Shown in pieces: positions 24,266-31,475 of a stretch of 64,000 nucleotides of DNA (its first letter is position 1; every line of letters begins with the position of its first letter). The stretch spans positions 1 to 64,000 of the forward strand of contig NZ_QFBC01000003.1 of the NCBI RefSeq assembly GCF_003122325.1. Direction: 5' to 3'. Source of the stretch: Rhizobium album (GTDB taxonomy: Bacteria > Pseudomonadota > Alphaproteobacteria > Rhizobiales > Rhizobiaceae). Both the position numbers and the translations under genes were made by a program. The notes beneath the pieces were generated by a model. That model was not told the DNA's origin. It made no database searches and was given only the letters and a program-made list of their open reading frames with translations.

Positions 24266-24387
24266 ACCATCTGCAGTGGCACGCCGTCATTATGGCGGCC
24301 TGCTATCTGGCCATGTTCGCCGCGGTTTGTGGCGGCAGTGCCGTGGGCCTTTGGTGGCTCGGTCCCGAATATGAAGAGGATGAATAG
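24262..24387 (+). CDS. Small membrane protein, TTG start, 41 residues
   Basis: Read from TTG 24262 (TTGA overlap) to TAG 24385-24387: one hydrophobic helix (AVIMAACYLAMFAAVCGGSA) and an acidic end (EYEEDE). Supported by coupling and by an ATG for the next gene one base after its stop. Translation is not proven. Confidence 0.4.
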   Translation: MNHLQWHAVIMAACYLAMFAAVCGGSAVGLWWLGPEYEEDE

Positions 24388-24388
24388 G

Positions 24389-24601
24389 ATGGGTGACGAA
24401 ACCCCCACGCCAGAACGTTTTACGCTCAGCCAGGATAACGACAGCCATTGGTACGTGGTGCCGGTGTCTAAGCAGGAAGAATGGGATGCCTGGCTTTCCC
24501 TAAACTCAGATGATGAGCGCGCTTGGGAGCCGCCCTCATTTGCGCGTGCGACAGGTGGCTCTTACAGCCTTGTGACTTTTTCGGATCCGGAGATTGAATG
24601 A
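24389..24601 (+). CDS. Small acidic phage protein, unknown
   Basis: 70 residues from ATG 24389, with AGAGGA upstream; a longer frame from 24329 would run through the previous gene. Soluble, acidic and Trp-rich (DSHWYVVPVSKQEEWDAW; YSLVTFSDPEIE). No family recognised. ATGA overlap with the next gene. Confidence 0.5.
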   Translation: MGDETPTPERFTLSQDNDSHWYVVPVSKQEEWDAWLSLNSDDERAWEPPSFARATGGSYSLVTFSDPEIE

Positions 24602-24795
24602 TGGTGAACTGGGACGGTGCGGAAACCCGCCTCCGCAATGAATTTGCCATGGCGGCTTTGCCGAAGATCATTGCCATCAACGACAAAGTCACCGCTCACC
24701 GTGACGTGCCCTACGCCGTGGCTTTGAAGGCAGTTGCAACGCAAGCCTATGATATCGCGGACGCGATGCTCGAAGCGCGCAAGAAGGATACCTGA
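24598..24795 (+). CDS. Small phage protein, unknown
   Basis: 65 residues from ATG 24598 (a second ATG directly follows). Helical, mixed charge (VALKAVATQAYDIADAMLEA). GGAG lies 6 bp ahead. Fully within the overlapped early operon; function unknown. Confidence 0.5.
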   Translation: MMVNWDGAETRLRNEFAMAALPKIIAINDKVTAHRDVPYAVALKAVATQAYDIADAMLEARKKDT

Positions 24796-26063
24796 TGCCC
24801 ACACCAAGATTGACAGACGAGCTCGCTAGACAGGCAGTCGACGCCGTATCGACCTACGGATCGCAAGTTGCCGCCGCTCAGGCCCTCGGCCTGCCGCGTT
24901 GTACACTCCAGTCCCGCCTGCGCGTAGCCGCTGAGCGCGGCTTGCTCGGGCTGAAGCCCGTGCTCCCAGGATTCCGTATCGCGCAAGTGAGCAACACGCC
25001 GAACGGCGACTATGTTCAGCAGCGGCCTGAGCATGGCGCGCCCTTCGAAGTTCCGGCCGGACAGACTATCAAGGGCGTGTCTGCGCTGGTCGATGCGGAT
25101 GGGCGCGAGATCGTCAAGTGGATTAAGACATCTGCTGAGACAAACCAGCAGATAGAAATCATCCGCGCCGCTGTTGACGAGTTGAAGAAGGACTTGCCCC
25201 GGATCTCGATTATGCCGGCGCCCAGACACAGCGATAGCGAGTTACTGAACCAATTCGTCGTGACGGACAGTCATTTCGGCATGCTTGCGTGGAAAGAGGA
25301 GACGGGGAGCGATTACGATTTACGGCTGGCCGAGCAGATCCTCCTGGACTGGTTCGCCGCCGCCATCGACATCTGCCCCGATGCACATACCGCTGTCTTC
25401 GCTCAGTTAGGCGACGTCATGCACCATGACAGCCTCGAGAGTGTCACCCCGGCGAACAAGCATGTTCTCGACGCGGACAGTCGACTCCAGAAGGTCATCC
25501 GCGTCGTCATTAGGGTAATGCGCCAGATCATCGACATGCTGCTCCAAAAGCATCAGCATGTGCGCGTTGTGATGGCTTCCGGCAATCATGACCCAGCGTC
25601 GTCTGCATGGCTTCGAGAGATGCTGGCGGCCATGTACGAAAACGAGCCGCGTATCTCCGTCGACAACTCACCGTCGCTCTACTACGCATATGAATGGGGT
25701 AAGACCGCGCTGTTTTACCACCATGGCCACAAACGCGGCGTCAACAATGTGGACGCGACCTTGGCCGGCACTTTCCGCGAAATGTTCGGCCGGTCCAACT
25801 ACGCTTTCGCCCATGTGGGCCATCTGCATAGCGACGAAGGCCGAAAGAGCGCGTTGATGTATGTGGAGCGCCACGAAACGCTCGCCGCTCCTGACGCCTA
25901 TGCTGCGGGTGGCGGCTGGTTGTCGGGCCGATCCGCTAAGGTCATCACCTATCATAAGGAATACGGCGAGGTCGCCCGGATGACACTCCGGCCCGAGATG
26001 GTCGCCGGCGCTTCGGCGCTTGTCGCAGCGAATGACAACCAGCAGGCGAGGGCGGTGGCGTAA
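24795..26063 (+). CDS. HTH - calcineurin-like metallophosphoesterase fusion
   Basis: 422 residues, TGATG overlap. Residues 5-50 form an HTH-like module (AVSTYGSQVAAAQALGLPRC). From about residue 150 a metallophosphoesterase fold shows its metal ligands in order: VTDSHFGM, LGDVMHHD, SGNHDP, YHHGHKRG and HVGHLHSDE. The combination of DNA-binding and phosphodiesterase parts suggests a nucleic-acid-acting enzyme, such as one used in replication, recombination or counter-defence. Such fusions occur in tailed phages; precise substrate unknown. Confidence 0.8.
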   Translation: MPTPRLTDELARQAVDAVSTYGSQVAAAQALGLPRCTLQSRLRVAAERGLLGLKPVLPGFRIAQVSNTPNGDYVQQRPEHGAPFEVPAGQTIKGVSALVDADGREIVKWIKTSAETNQQIEIIRAAVDELKKDLPRISIMPAPRHSDSELLNQFVVTDSHFGMLAWKEETGSDYDLRLAEQILLDWFAAAIDICPDAHTAVFAQLGDVMHHDSLESVTPANKHVLDADSRLQKVIRVVIRVMRQIIDMLLQKHQHVRVVMASGNHDPASSAWLREMLAAMYENEPRISVDNSPSLYYAYEWGKTALFYHHGHKRGVNNVDATLAGTFREMFGRSNYAFAHVGHLHSDEGRKSALMYVERHETLAAPDAYAAGGGWLSGRSAKVITYHKEYGEVARMTLRPEMVAGASALVAANDNQQARAVA

Positions 26064-26863
26064 TGGTCCGAATGAACGACAATAGGTTCCGCCATCCGGT
26101 ACTCAAAGAGGAAATCATCATGGTTCCCGGCATGGGCGCGCAGCGGATTGCGCTGGATCTCGCCGTCAGTACCTTCGGCCAATTGGAAAAGTACGTCCCG
26201 GCTAACGACAACCACCAAGGCGGTCGATACATCGGCCTTGCCAGACGGGAAGAAAGTCAGCCCGTCACTCGTGACGTTCCCGATCAGGAAGCGCGCCAGG
26301 GTGATTGGATGCAAACATACACCGGACGGCAATTCTGGCCGCTTGACCCACGATCCGAGGAAGTTGTTATCGACGACATCGCCCATTCGCTGAGCTTGCA
26401 ATGCCGCTATGCCGGCCATTGCCGGCGCTTCTATAGCGTCGCTGAGCACAGTGTGCTGTTGGCTCGATGGTTGCGGGGCAAGTACGGCGCGATGACTGCG
26501 CTCTACGGCCTGCTGCATGACGCCAGCGAGGCTTACCTCGTGGACGTGCCGCGGCCGGTGAAGCCAAGCCTTACCGGCTACAAGGAGGTGGAGGCTAAGG
26601 TTCAAGCTGCCGTCTTCCAACGGTTCGGCCTCCCGGCTGATCTGCCCGACACTGTTCATGACGCCGATAACCGAATTATCGGGGACGAGCTCGTCAACCT
26701 CCAGCCAATGGAATGGCATGCTCGCCACTCGGATAAGCTCGGCGTCCCGATCATGCTGTGGTCGCCTGCCGAGGCAGAAGAGGAATTCATGTGGACCTTT
26801 CGAGCGCTTATGGACCAGACGGCGGATGTGCGCGGGGGCAAAGCAGGAGGGAAAGCCGCATGA
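26063..26863 (+). CDS. HD-domain phosphohydrolase, YfbR-like (nucleotidase)
   Basis: 266 residues from ATG 26063, overlapping the previous stop. After an N-terminal extension of about 90 residues (not part of the family core), an HD domain is visible: IDDIAHSLSLQCRYAGHC, the AEHSV segment, and LLHDASEAYLVDVPRPVK. Relatives of YfbR remove phosphate from deoxynucleoside monophosphates. Next to a deoxynucleotide kinase gene, this points to control of the dNTP pool during phage growth. Confidence 0.75.
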   Translation: MVRMNDNRFRHPVLKEEIIMVPGMGAQRIALDLAVSTFGQLEKYVPANDNHQGGRYIGLARREESQPVTRDVPDQEARQGDWMQTYTGRQFWPLDPRSEEVVIDDIAHSLSLQCRYAGHCRRFYSVAEHSVLLARWLRGKYGAMTALYGLLHDASEAYLVDVPRPVKPSLTGYKEVEAKVQAAVFQRFGLPADLPDTVHDADNRIIGDELVNLQPMEWHARHSDKLGVPIMLWSPAEAEEEFMWTFRALMDQTADVRGGKAGGKAA

Positions 26864-27126
26864 GCAAGGCAAGGCGTCTGGCGCACGAACGCAGGAAAGA
26901 GACGTGGAACATCTGGCGCATCAAGTCGCCGTGGCTGCGGCTACCCGCTGCCTGGCTATTGGTTTGGATCTATGCGGCGGTGGTCTTCGGACTTGTGGTT
27001 GGTGCGGCGGTAGTGGGGGCATGCGTCGGTGCACGCGTTGGCGCACGCGAATACGTTGCCTATGCCGTTAGGGCTGTCGATGTGCGGCAGATTTTGTCCG
27101 CCATGACGAAATGGAGGGTGGCATGA
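26860..27126 (+). CDS. Small membrane protein of the early operon
   Basis: 88 residues from ATG 26860 (ATGA). A basic, Trp-rich start (RKETWNIWRIKSPWLRL) and one long hydrophobic stretch (AAWLLVWIYAAVVFGLVVGA) rich in small residues. Unknown function; could be a membrane regulator or immunity factor. It is coupled to genes on both sides. Confidence 0.5.
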   Translation: MSKARRLAHERRKETWNIWRIKSPWLRLPAAWLLVWIYAAVVFGLVVGAAVVGACVGARVGAREYVAYAVRAVDVRQILSAMTKWRVA

Positions 27127-27473
27127 CCAACCAATTCTTTGTGGGCCAGCAAGTTCAGTGCATCGACGACAGCACGCTGCCAGAGCAATATCTCGAAGTG
27201 CGAAAAGGCGAGATCTACACGATCCGCTGGATCGGAATAGCGAAGGGCTACATGAACGGCGAGTATCTTGGCGTTCGCTTGTCGGGCATCCGTCGAGGTG
27301 ACTGCCCGCAGTTTGGCGAGCAAGATCCGCCCTTCCGAGCCACGCGCTTCCGGCCTCTTATCAACGACCGCCTCGGCTCGCTCAGGGCGCTTTTGGTGCC
27401 TGGGCAGCCGTTGGCGCCCGCGCCAGAAGAACCGCGCAGGCAGGCGGATGTGAAGGAAAAGGAGGACGTATGA
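27123..27473 (+). CDS. Conserved-looking small phage protein
   Basis: 116 residues from ATG 27123 (ATGA). The first 75 residues (VGQQVQCIDDSTLPEQYLEV; GEIYTIRWIGIAKG; GVRLSGIRRGDCP; ATRFRPLIND) look like a small SH3-like barrel as seen in short phage proteins of Rhizobiales; the end is Pro/Glu-rich and likely disordered. Function unknown. Confidence 0.55.
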   Translation: MTNQFFVGQQVQCIDDSTLPEQYLEVRKGEIYTIRWIGIAKGYMNGEYLGVRLSGIRRGDCPQFGEQDPPFRATRFRPLINDRLGSLRALLVPGQPLAPAPEEPRRQADVKEKEDV

Positions 27474-27760
27474 CGGCGATGATTGAGAAGGTGGCGAGAG
27501 CGATCTTTGCGGCGGACTGGCCCAAGGACGACTGGGGTCGCTTCGGCGAGATGGATCACGTCCGGGAGCGCTACCGCGCAATGGCCCGCGCCGCCATCGA
27601 TGCGATGAAAGAGCCATCAGAAGCGATGAGGGCAGCAGGAATGCGGCGAGGTATCGATTGGGAATACGGGAAGACCGGGCACCCAGACAATGGCCCTATT
27701 TTGCAATCAGAGGCCTCTTACATCGCCATGATCCAAGCAGCACTGGAGACAACACCATGA
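27470..27760 (+). CDS. Small phage protein, unknown
   Basis: 96 residues from ATG 27470 (ATGA). Two helical stretches: EKVARAIFAADWPKDDWGRF and VRERYRAMARAAIDAMKEPS, the latter typical of short phage proteins found beside nucleotide enzymes. A second ATG at 27479 is possible. Function unknown. Confidence 0.55.
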   Translation: MTAMIEKVARAIFAADWPKDDWGRFGEMDHVRERYRAMARAAIDAMKEPSEAMRAAGMRRGIDWEYGKTGHPDNGPILQSEASYIAMIQAALETTP

Positions 27761-28377
27761 CCTCAAACGAATCCTTTGACGCTGCCTCGATAGACGTAGC
27801 CCTCCGCCCGCTTGCGGCTGCGATTGGCCGGCCGGCAAACGACAACTACCCTCCCGTCATCGCTCTCACGGGCGTCGCCGGTAGCGGCAAGTCTACGGCG
27901 GCCGACTACCTGATCCGACATCATGGATATGAACGGGTAAAGTTCGCCACCCCCCTGAAGAACATGATGAGGGCCATCGGTTTCGGAGAGGAGGACATCG
28001 AGGGAAGCTGCAAGGAACTCAGCAATAGTCTGCTTTGTGACAAGACGCCGCGGCACGCTATGCAGACCCTCGGCTCCCAGTGGGGCCGAGACTGCATCGG
28101 CGAGGACTTCTGGGTAAATCTGTGGAAGGACGACGCGGAGCGCGTGATCCTTCGAGGTGGGCGCGTCGTCGTAGACGACTGCCGCTTCCCAAATGAGGCC
28201 TCTACAATTCGGAAGATGGGCGGTGTGATCTATAAACTTGAGGGCAGGGGTGGCATCGCCGGCACCCACGTATCGGAGGCAGGTTGCGGCATCGCTGATG
28301 CGGTCATCGAAAATGATGGCGCGCGCATTGATCTTTATGCCGGCCTGGAGCAGGCGATGATGAGGTGGGCTGCCTAA
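27757..28377 (+). CDS. Deoxynucleoside monophosphate kinase-like protein
   Basis: 206 residues from ATG 27757 (ATGA), the last forward gene of the operon. A P-loop GVAGSGKST (residues 39-47) opens an NMP-kinase-like domain, with VKFATPLKNMMRAIGF and RVVVDDCRFPNEASTIRKMG typical of phage dNMP kinases of the T4 gp1 kind. It should phosphorylate dNMPs for replication, complementing the nucleotidase upstream. Substrate range is not deduced. Confidence 0.8.
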   Translation: MTSNESFDAASIDVALRPLAAAIGRPANDNYPPVIALTGVAGSGKSTAADYLIRHHGYERVKFATPLKNMMRAIGFGEEDIEGSCKELSNSLLCDKTPRHAMQTLGSQWGRDCIGEDFWVNLWKDDAERVILRGGRVVVDDCRFPNEASTIRKMGGVIYKLEGRGGIAGTHVSEAGCGIADAVIENDGARIDLYAGLEQAMMRWAA

Positions 28378-28385
28378 TGGTCAAT

Positions 28386-28434
28386 GCGGGAGATCGCCAC
28401 GTCCGAAGACGACAGGGGCTGCGCGATCTCCCGC
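28386..28434. other. Perfect 12-bp inverted repeat between convergent operons
   Basis: GCGGGAGATCGC (28386-28397) and GCGATCTCCCGC (28423-28434) form an exact stem with a 25-base loop, immediately after the kinase stop. No long T run follows. It could serve as a bidirectional terminator or another RNA structure separating the forward operon from the reverse SOS operon. No forward gene is called here. Confidence 0.6.
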
Positions 28435-28488
28435 GATCACCTGAAGGTCGTGGTGATAAGTGGACCTTAGTAATTCACTGGGGCGACG

Positions 28489-28728
28489 TCAATGTCTTCT
28501 CACCAGACGAATGGCTGCCGCGACCGCTCGGCTTGTTTCCTCATTTTCTGCTTCTGCGGCTTGTCCACATCTAGCTAGCTCGGTCAGCGCATCGAAGACC
28601 TCTCGCCGTGACCAGCCGGCATTCTCCGCGGCTTCTACCAAGAGTTCGAACTCATCTTCCAACGCGCACTGACAGTCCATTGCGCGGTCTGCGTAGCCGA
28701 AAAGCACCTTCGGTCCATTGATTGGCAT
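28489..28728 (-). CDS. Small helical protein, last gene of the SOS operon
   Basis: 79 residues from ATG 28728 with GGAG six bases ahead (a TTG at 28749 would add seven residues). A helical segment FELLVEAAENAGWSRREVFD and ALTELARCGQAAEAE suggests an HTH-like or small regulator fold, but no family is certain. Reverse strand, same direction as imuA. Confidence 0.5.
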   Translation of the reverse strand: MPINGPKVLFGYADRAMDCQCALEDEFELLVEAAENAGWSRREVFDALTELARCGQAAEAENEETSRAVAAAIRLVRRH

Positions 28729-28800
28729 CTGCGTCTCCACTTCCTTCAAGAGGACGTAGAGTCGGCGGTTCCCGTGTCAATGTCGGCGCCGTGTCCAAAG

Positions 28801-28989
28801 CTAGCGCAATTTCCGTATGCCCATGCCCCAACCATCGAGCTCCAGTGCGCCGCCGTCCAGCACGGCACGAACCACAGCCACTCCTGGATGCTCGTTGAAT
28901 GGTGGCGGCGCGTGTGCCCGGATCAGATCTTCGACTTCTCTGGCATCGAATTCCCCCTCATCCAGAATTTCCCCGTGCAGATGCATCAT
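28801..28989 (-). CDS. Small acidic protein of the SOS operon (start uncertain)
   Basis: 62 residues if begun at ATG 28989 (GGTGGAG 12 bases before, a preceding GTG also possible); the open frame extends up to 29091. Acidic helix (LDEGEFDAREVEDLIRAHAP) and a C-terminal strand region (EHPGVAVVRAVLDGG). It overlaps the end of the zinc-binding gene. Unknown function. Confidence 0.4.
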   Translation of the reverse strand: MMHLHGEILDEGEFDAREVEDLIRAHAPPPFNEHPGVAVVRAVLDGGALELDGWGMGIRKLR

Positions 28990-29191
28990 CACTGCGTAGG
29001 TCTCCACCGCCTCCTCCACGCTTGCGGTAATCGGTCCAACAGTGCTCGAAGCAATACCATCTAGATTCGCCGTGGCCAACATCATAGCCAAGGCTACCCC
29101 ACGCTTTGCAGCCGGGGTGCTCGCACCAGTGCTCCCACAAAACCGGCCTCGCTCGCAATCTGCTTGTGTCGTCGCTTATATCCGGCTCCAT
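28958..29191 (-). CDS. Small putative zinc-binding protein
   Basis: 77 residues, start ATG 29191 lying inside the last codons of imuA (16 bp overlap). Two Cys/His pairs, WCEHPGCKAWG and WYCFEHCW, look like a compact zinc finger known in short Rhizobiales phage and plasmid proteins. The last 20 residues are Gly/Ser/Asp-rich. Coupled to imuA; role unknown. Confidence 0.55.
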   Translation of the reverse strand: MEPDISDDTSRLRARPVLWEHWCEHPGCKAWGSLGYDVGHGESRWYCFEHCWTDYRKRGGGGGDLRSDDASARGNSG

Positions 29192-29931
29192 TTCGGGCCT
29201 CCTGCTTCGCTCAGAGGTTGCTCGCGTCGCACTGGCGAAAGCAGTCCATTGCTGTCCGGAGCGCCGACAGCGATGTCAAAGCTCTCACCAGCCTTCGCCC
29301 TGATCAATTCGAGAAGCCAGCGCGGTCGCCCAATCCCCTCGACAGGGAGCGGTTCGGAGGGCAAGCAGCTGACGCGCCACCTGGTTGATGAAGCCGTGGG
29401 GTTGCCAAAGTCAGTTGCTTCCGTCTGTCGTCGCCACCTTCGAATTATTATCCCCATTACGCCGGTTTTCTCGGCGGCGAGGTGCAGTCGCCGACTCTCT
29501 GTCATGGGCAGCCGCACCAGTTCGCCGACCACCACTGACAAGCCGCCAAACGAAAGAGCTTCTTCCATTGAGGCGAGAACACCATCCTCATTGTCGCTCT
29601 CGCAGTGGATGACGCGGTCAGGGTGAAGACCCACCTGCGCCAAGCCTGGCGCGAATAGGTCTGGCCGAGTTAGGCACCAAACAACCGTGCCCTTGGTCCT
29701 TGCGGCAATAGACGCAGCAAGGAGCGCAGATACAGCGCCCGCGACCGCATCGGAGCCGCCACCCGCAATTTCATGAAGCGCTCCAAAGGCCAAGCCTCCG
29801 CCGGGCAAACGATCATCGATTTCTGGAACGCCGAACGGTAGCGTGGTGCGTTTCCTAGCGCTCCCGCCGGCGATCTTGTCGATCTTTTCTTGAAGCTCGT
29901 GTATGAGAGCTCGGCTGGCCGCGCCCGACAT
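29176..29931 (-). CDS. imuA: ImuA-like SOS mutagenesis protein (orphan, prophage)
   Basis: 251 residues from ATG 29931. The sequence is typical of rhizobial ImuA, a RecA/SulA-like factor that works with ImuB and DnaE2 in SOS translesion synthesis: LPFGVPEIDDRLPGGGLAFG, ALHEIAGGGSDAVAGAVSAL, VWCLTRPDLFAPGLAQVGLH, GIIIRRWRRQTEATDFGNP. A functional Walker A is not evident, as usual for this family. Unlike the chromosomal operon, no imuB or dnaE2 follows; small phage genes do. An SOS box upstream indicates LexA control. Confidence 0.8.
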   Translation of the reverse strand: MSGAASRALIHELQEKIDKIAGGSARKRTTLPFGVPEIDDRLPGGGLAFGALHEIAGGGSDAVAGAVSALLAASIAARTKGTVVWCLTRPDLFAPGLAQVGLHPDRVIHCESDNEDGVLASMEEALSFGGLSVVVGELVRLPMTESRRLHLAAEKTGVMGIIIRRWRRQTEATDFGNPTASSTRWRVSCLPSEPLPVEGIGRPRWLLELIRAKAGESFDIAVGAPDSNGLLSPVRREQPLSEAGGPKWSRI

Positions 29932-29952
29932 CGGAGGGGTACGCGGCGCGGA

Positions 29953-30186
29953 TTAAGCAGCAAGCAGGTCGGCAATTTCGCCGTGCCGGGCGAGCAGGCG
30001 CGGCTCGGTCATGTCGCCTGTTTCCTCGTCGACCTGGACGGCATAGGCCGCAACGCCGGCAAAGCGGGGCGCCATTGCGCCGGCGATACGCTCGGCGCTA
30101 ATGGGGTTGGACGCCTGGCGCATTTCGCCCGGAACGAGGTTGCCGCGGTTCTTGCGATACGTCATCACGATGAACTTCTCAGACAT
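29953..30186 (-). CDS. Small protein leading the SOS operon
   Basis: 77 residues from ATG 30186 with GGAGGCGACC ahead. Mixed strand/helix protein (KFIVMTYRKNRGNLVPGEMR; IAGAMAPRFAGVAAYAVQVD; LARHGEIADLLAA) frequent, as far as I recall, ahead of plasmid or phage imuA copies. First gene after the SOS-box promoter and 21 bp before imuA. Function unknown. Confidence 0.6.
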   Translation of the reverse strand: MSEKFIVMTYRKNRGNLVPGEMRQASNPISAERIAGAMAPRFAGVAAYAVQVDEETGDMTEPRLLARHGEIADLLAA

Positions 30187-30202
30187 GGTCGCCTCCTTGG
30201 TT

Positions 30203-30217
30203 GTTCACTTTATGTTC
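30203..30217 (-). promoter_or_regulatory. LexA (SOS) box of the imuA operon
   Basis: GTTC ACTTTAT GTTC matches the alphaproteobacterial LexA site GTTC-N7-GTTC exactly. On the reverse strand it overlaps the presumed -10 region of a promoter whose -35 is TTGACT (30234-30239), with a 17-bp spacer to AACATA (30211-30216). LexA would block it until DNA damage. Confidence 0.85.
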
Positions 30218-30316
30218 TCATAATAAGCGAGAGAGTCAAGGAGGATTCTATGGGAATATCGATCCAGCACAGATCACCTAATGGTTGCGCTTCTGGAACA
30301 TGTGCCGAACGCATTT

Positions 30317-30377
30317 TGCAAACTGCGGCACATTTCTGCAAACCGGCCGTAAGGCGCCAGATTGTCAAATTGCAAAC
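30317..30377. repeat. Three TGCAAAC direct repeats beside the tRNA
   Basis: TGCAAAC occurs at 30317-30323, 30337-30343 and 30371-30377, and an inverted repeat ATGTGCCG/CGGCACAT surrounds the first. They lie between the prophage operon and the tRNA 3' end, where integrase arm sites would be expected. The stretch 30240-30400 holds no gene. Confidence 0.45.
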
Positions 30378-30402
30378 AAATCAATGAAAATAAGACCTTA
30401 GG

Positions 30403-30478
30403 TGGTGAGAGCGCAGGGATTCGAACCCTGGACCTACTGATTAAAAGTCAGTTGCTCTACCGGCTGAGCTACGCTCTC
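30403..30478 (-). tRNA. tRNA-Lys (anticodon TTT)
   Basis: Read on the reverse strand: 7-bp acceptor GAGAGCG/CGCTCTC, D arm GCTCAGCCGGTAGAGC, anticodon loop CTTTTAA, TPsiC arm with GTTCGAATC, and encoded CCA at 30405-30403. The gene is complete. Its 3' end faces the prophage, the usual orientation when a prophage integrates at a tRNA 3' end. Confidence 0.97.
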
Positions 30479-30671
30479 CCACAATCGGGGCGGCGAGGCC
30501 CCTTCGGAAGTGCGCGGAACATAGGCAGGTGATTTTGCGCGGTCAACCGAAAAAATCATGGAAATCGTCTCTTTGCATGCTTTTCCTCAAGCAAACGCGA
30601 AAAGGTGATTGGCGCCGGCGATCCGGCATGGTTAGGAAGGCGCAGTGTACGTCCATCCGGAGTCGTGTTTC

Positions 30672-31418
30672 GTGATTGCCGATGTCTCCTTCCTGAGTGC
30701 GCTGTTTGCAGGCGCGCTGTCTTTCCTGTCTCCGTGCGTCCTGCCTCTCGTGCCGCCCTATCTTTGTTACATGGCCGGCGTTTCCGTGGAGGATTTTCGC
30801 AACGGGCAGGCGACGAAGGAGGCTGCGTTCCGGCGACATGCGGTTCTCCTGGCGGCGTTCTTCTTTACCCTCGGTTTTGCCACCGTCTTCGTGGCGCTCG
30901 GCGCCGGCGCATCGTCGATCGGCACGCTGCTGCGCCAGCATCTCGATATCCTCGCCAAGATCGGCGGCGTGATCATCATCGTCATGGGCTTGAATTTTCT
31001 GGGCGTGTTCCGGATCGGCCTTCTGGCGCGGGAGGCGCGGTTCCAGGGCGGCGGTAAGCCCGCGACATTGACGGGGGCCTATGTCATGGGCCTGGCGTTT
31101 GCCTTCGGCTGGACGCCGTGCATCGGCCCGGTGCTCGGCGCCATCCTCGGCGTTGCCGCGTCGCGTGAAACGGTAGCCGATGGCGCGATGCTGCTTGCCG
31201 TCTATTCGCTCGGCCTTGCGGTGCCGTTCTGGATAGCCGCCGGCTTTTCCGGCGCCTTCATGCGCTTCCTGACACGGTTCCGCCGGCATCTCGGCCTGGT
31301 GGAAAAGATCATGGGCGTTTTCCTTGTGCTCACCGGCCTGGCCTTCATCTTCGGGTTCGTCAGCGATGCGGCGATCTGGTTCCAGCAGACCTTTCCAATC
31401 CTGATGCAAATCGGCTAA
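30672..31418 (+). CDS. ccdA: Cytochrome c biogenesis membrane protein CcdA
   Basis: 248 residues from GTG 30672 (an earlier in-frame GTG at 30645 is possible). Six membrane helices carry the two redox Cys in FLSPCVLPLVPPY and FGWTPCIGPVLG, the signature of the CcdA/DsbD-beta family, which moves electrons from cytoplasmic thioredoxin to periplasmic thiols for cytochrome c maturation. First chromosomal gene beyond the tRNA. Confidence 0.9.
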   Translation: MIADVSFLSALFAGALSFLSPCVLPLVPPYLCYMAGVSVEDFRNGQATKEAAFRRHAVLLAAFFFTLGFATVFVALGAGASSIGTLLRQHLDILAKIGGVIIIVMGLNFLGVFRIGLLAREARFQGGGKPATLTGAYVMGLAFAFGWTPCIGPVLGAILGVAASRETVADGAMLLAVYSLGLAVPFWIAAGFSGAFMRFLTRFRRHLGLVEKIMGVFLVLTGLAFIFGFVSDAAIWFQQTFPILMQIG

Positions 31419-31475
31419 GGCACGTCCAGACAACAATGCCGGAGCGGTCAGACCGCACCCACGATCGGAAAGCGC

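Noticed and set aside
22044-24387. Membership of the protease/ExbB-like module in the Zorya defence system
   Set aside because: ZorA has a long cytoplasmic tail and ZorB an OmpA-like peptidoglycan-binding domain, and helicase or nuclease partners are expected; none is present.
28377-28574. Possible small forward gene after the dNMP kinase
   Set aside because: It runs through the perfect 12-bp inverted repeat and into the 3' end of the reverse gene at 28489, and looks unlike a folded protein.
29176-29931. imuA as a broken remnant of a chromosomal imuA-imuB-dnaE2 operon cut by the prophage
   Set aside because: The gene is full length with its own SOS promoter and is followed by overlapping small phage genes rather than imuB fragments.
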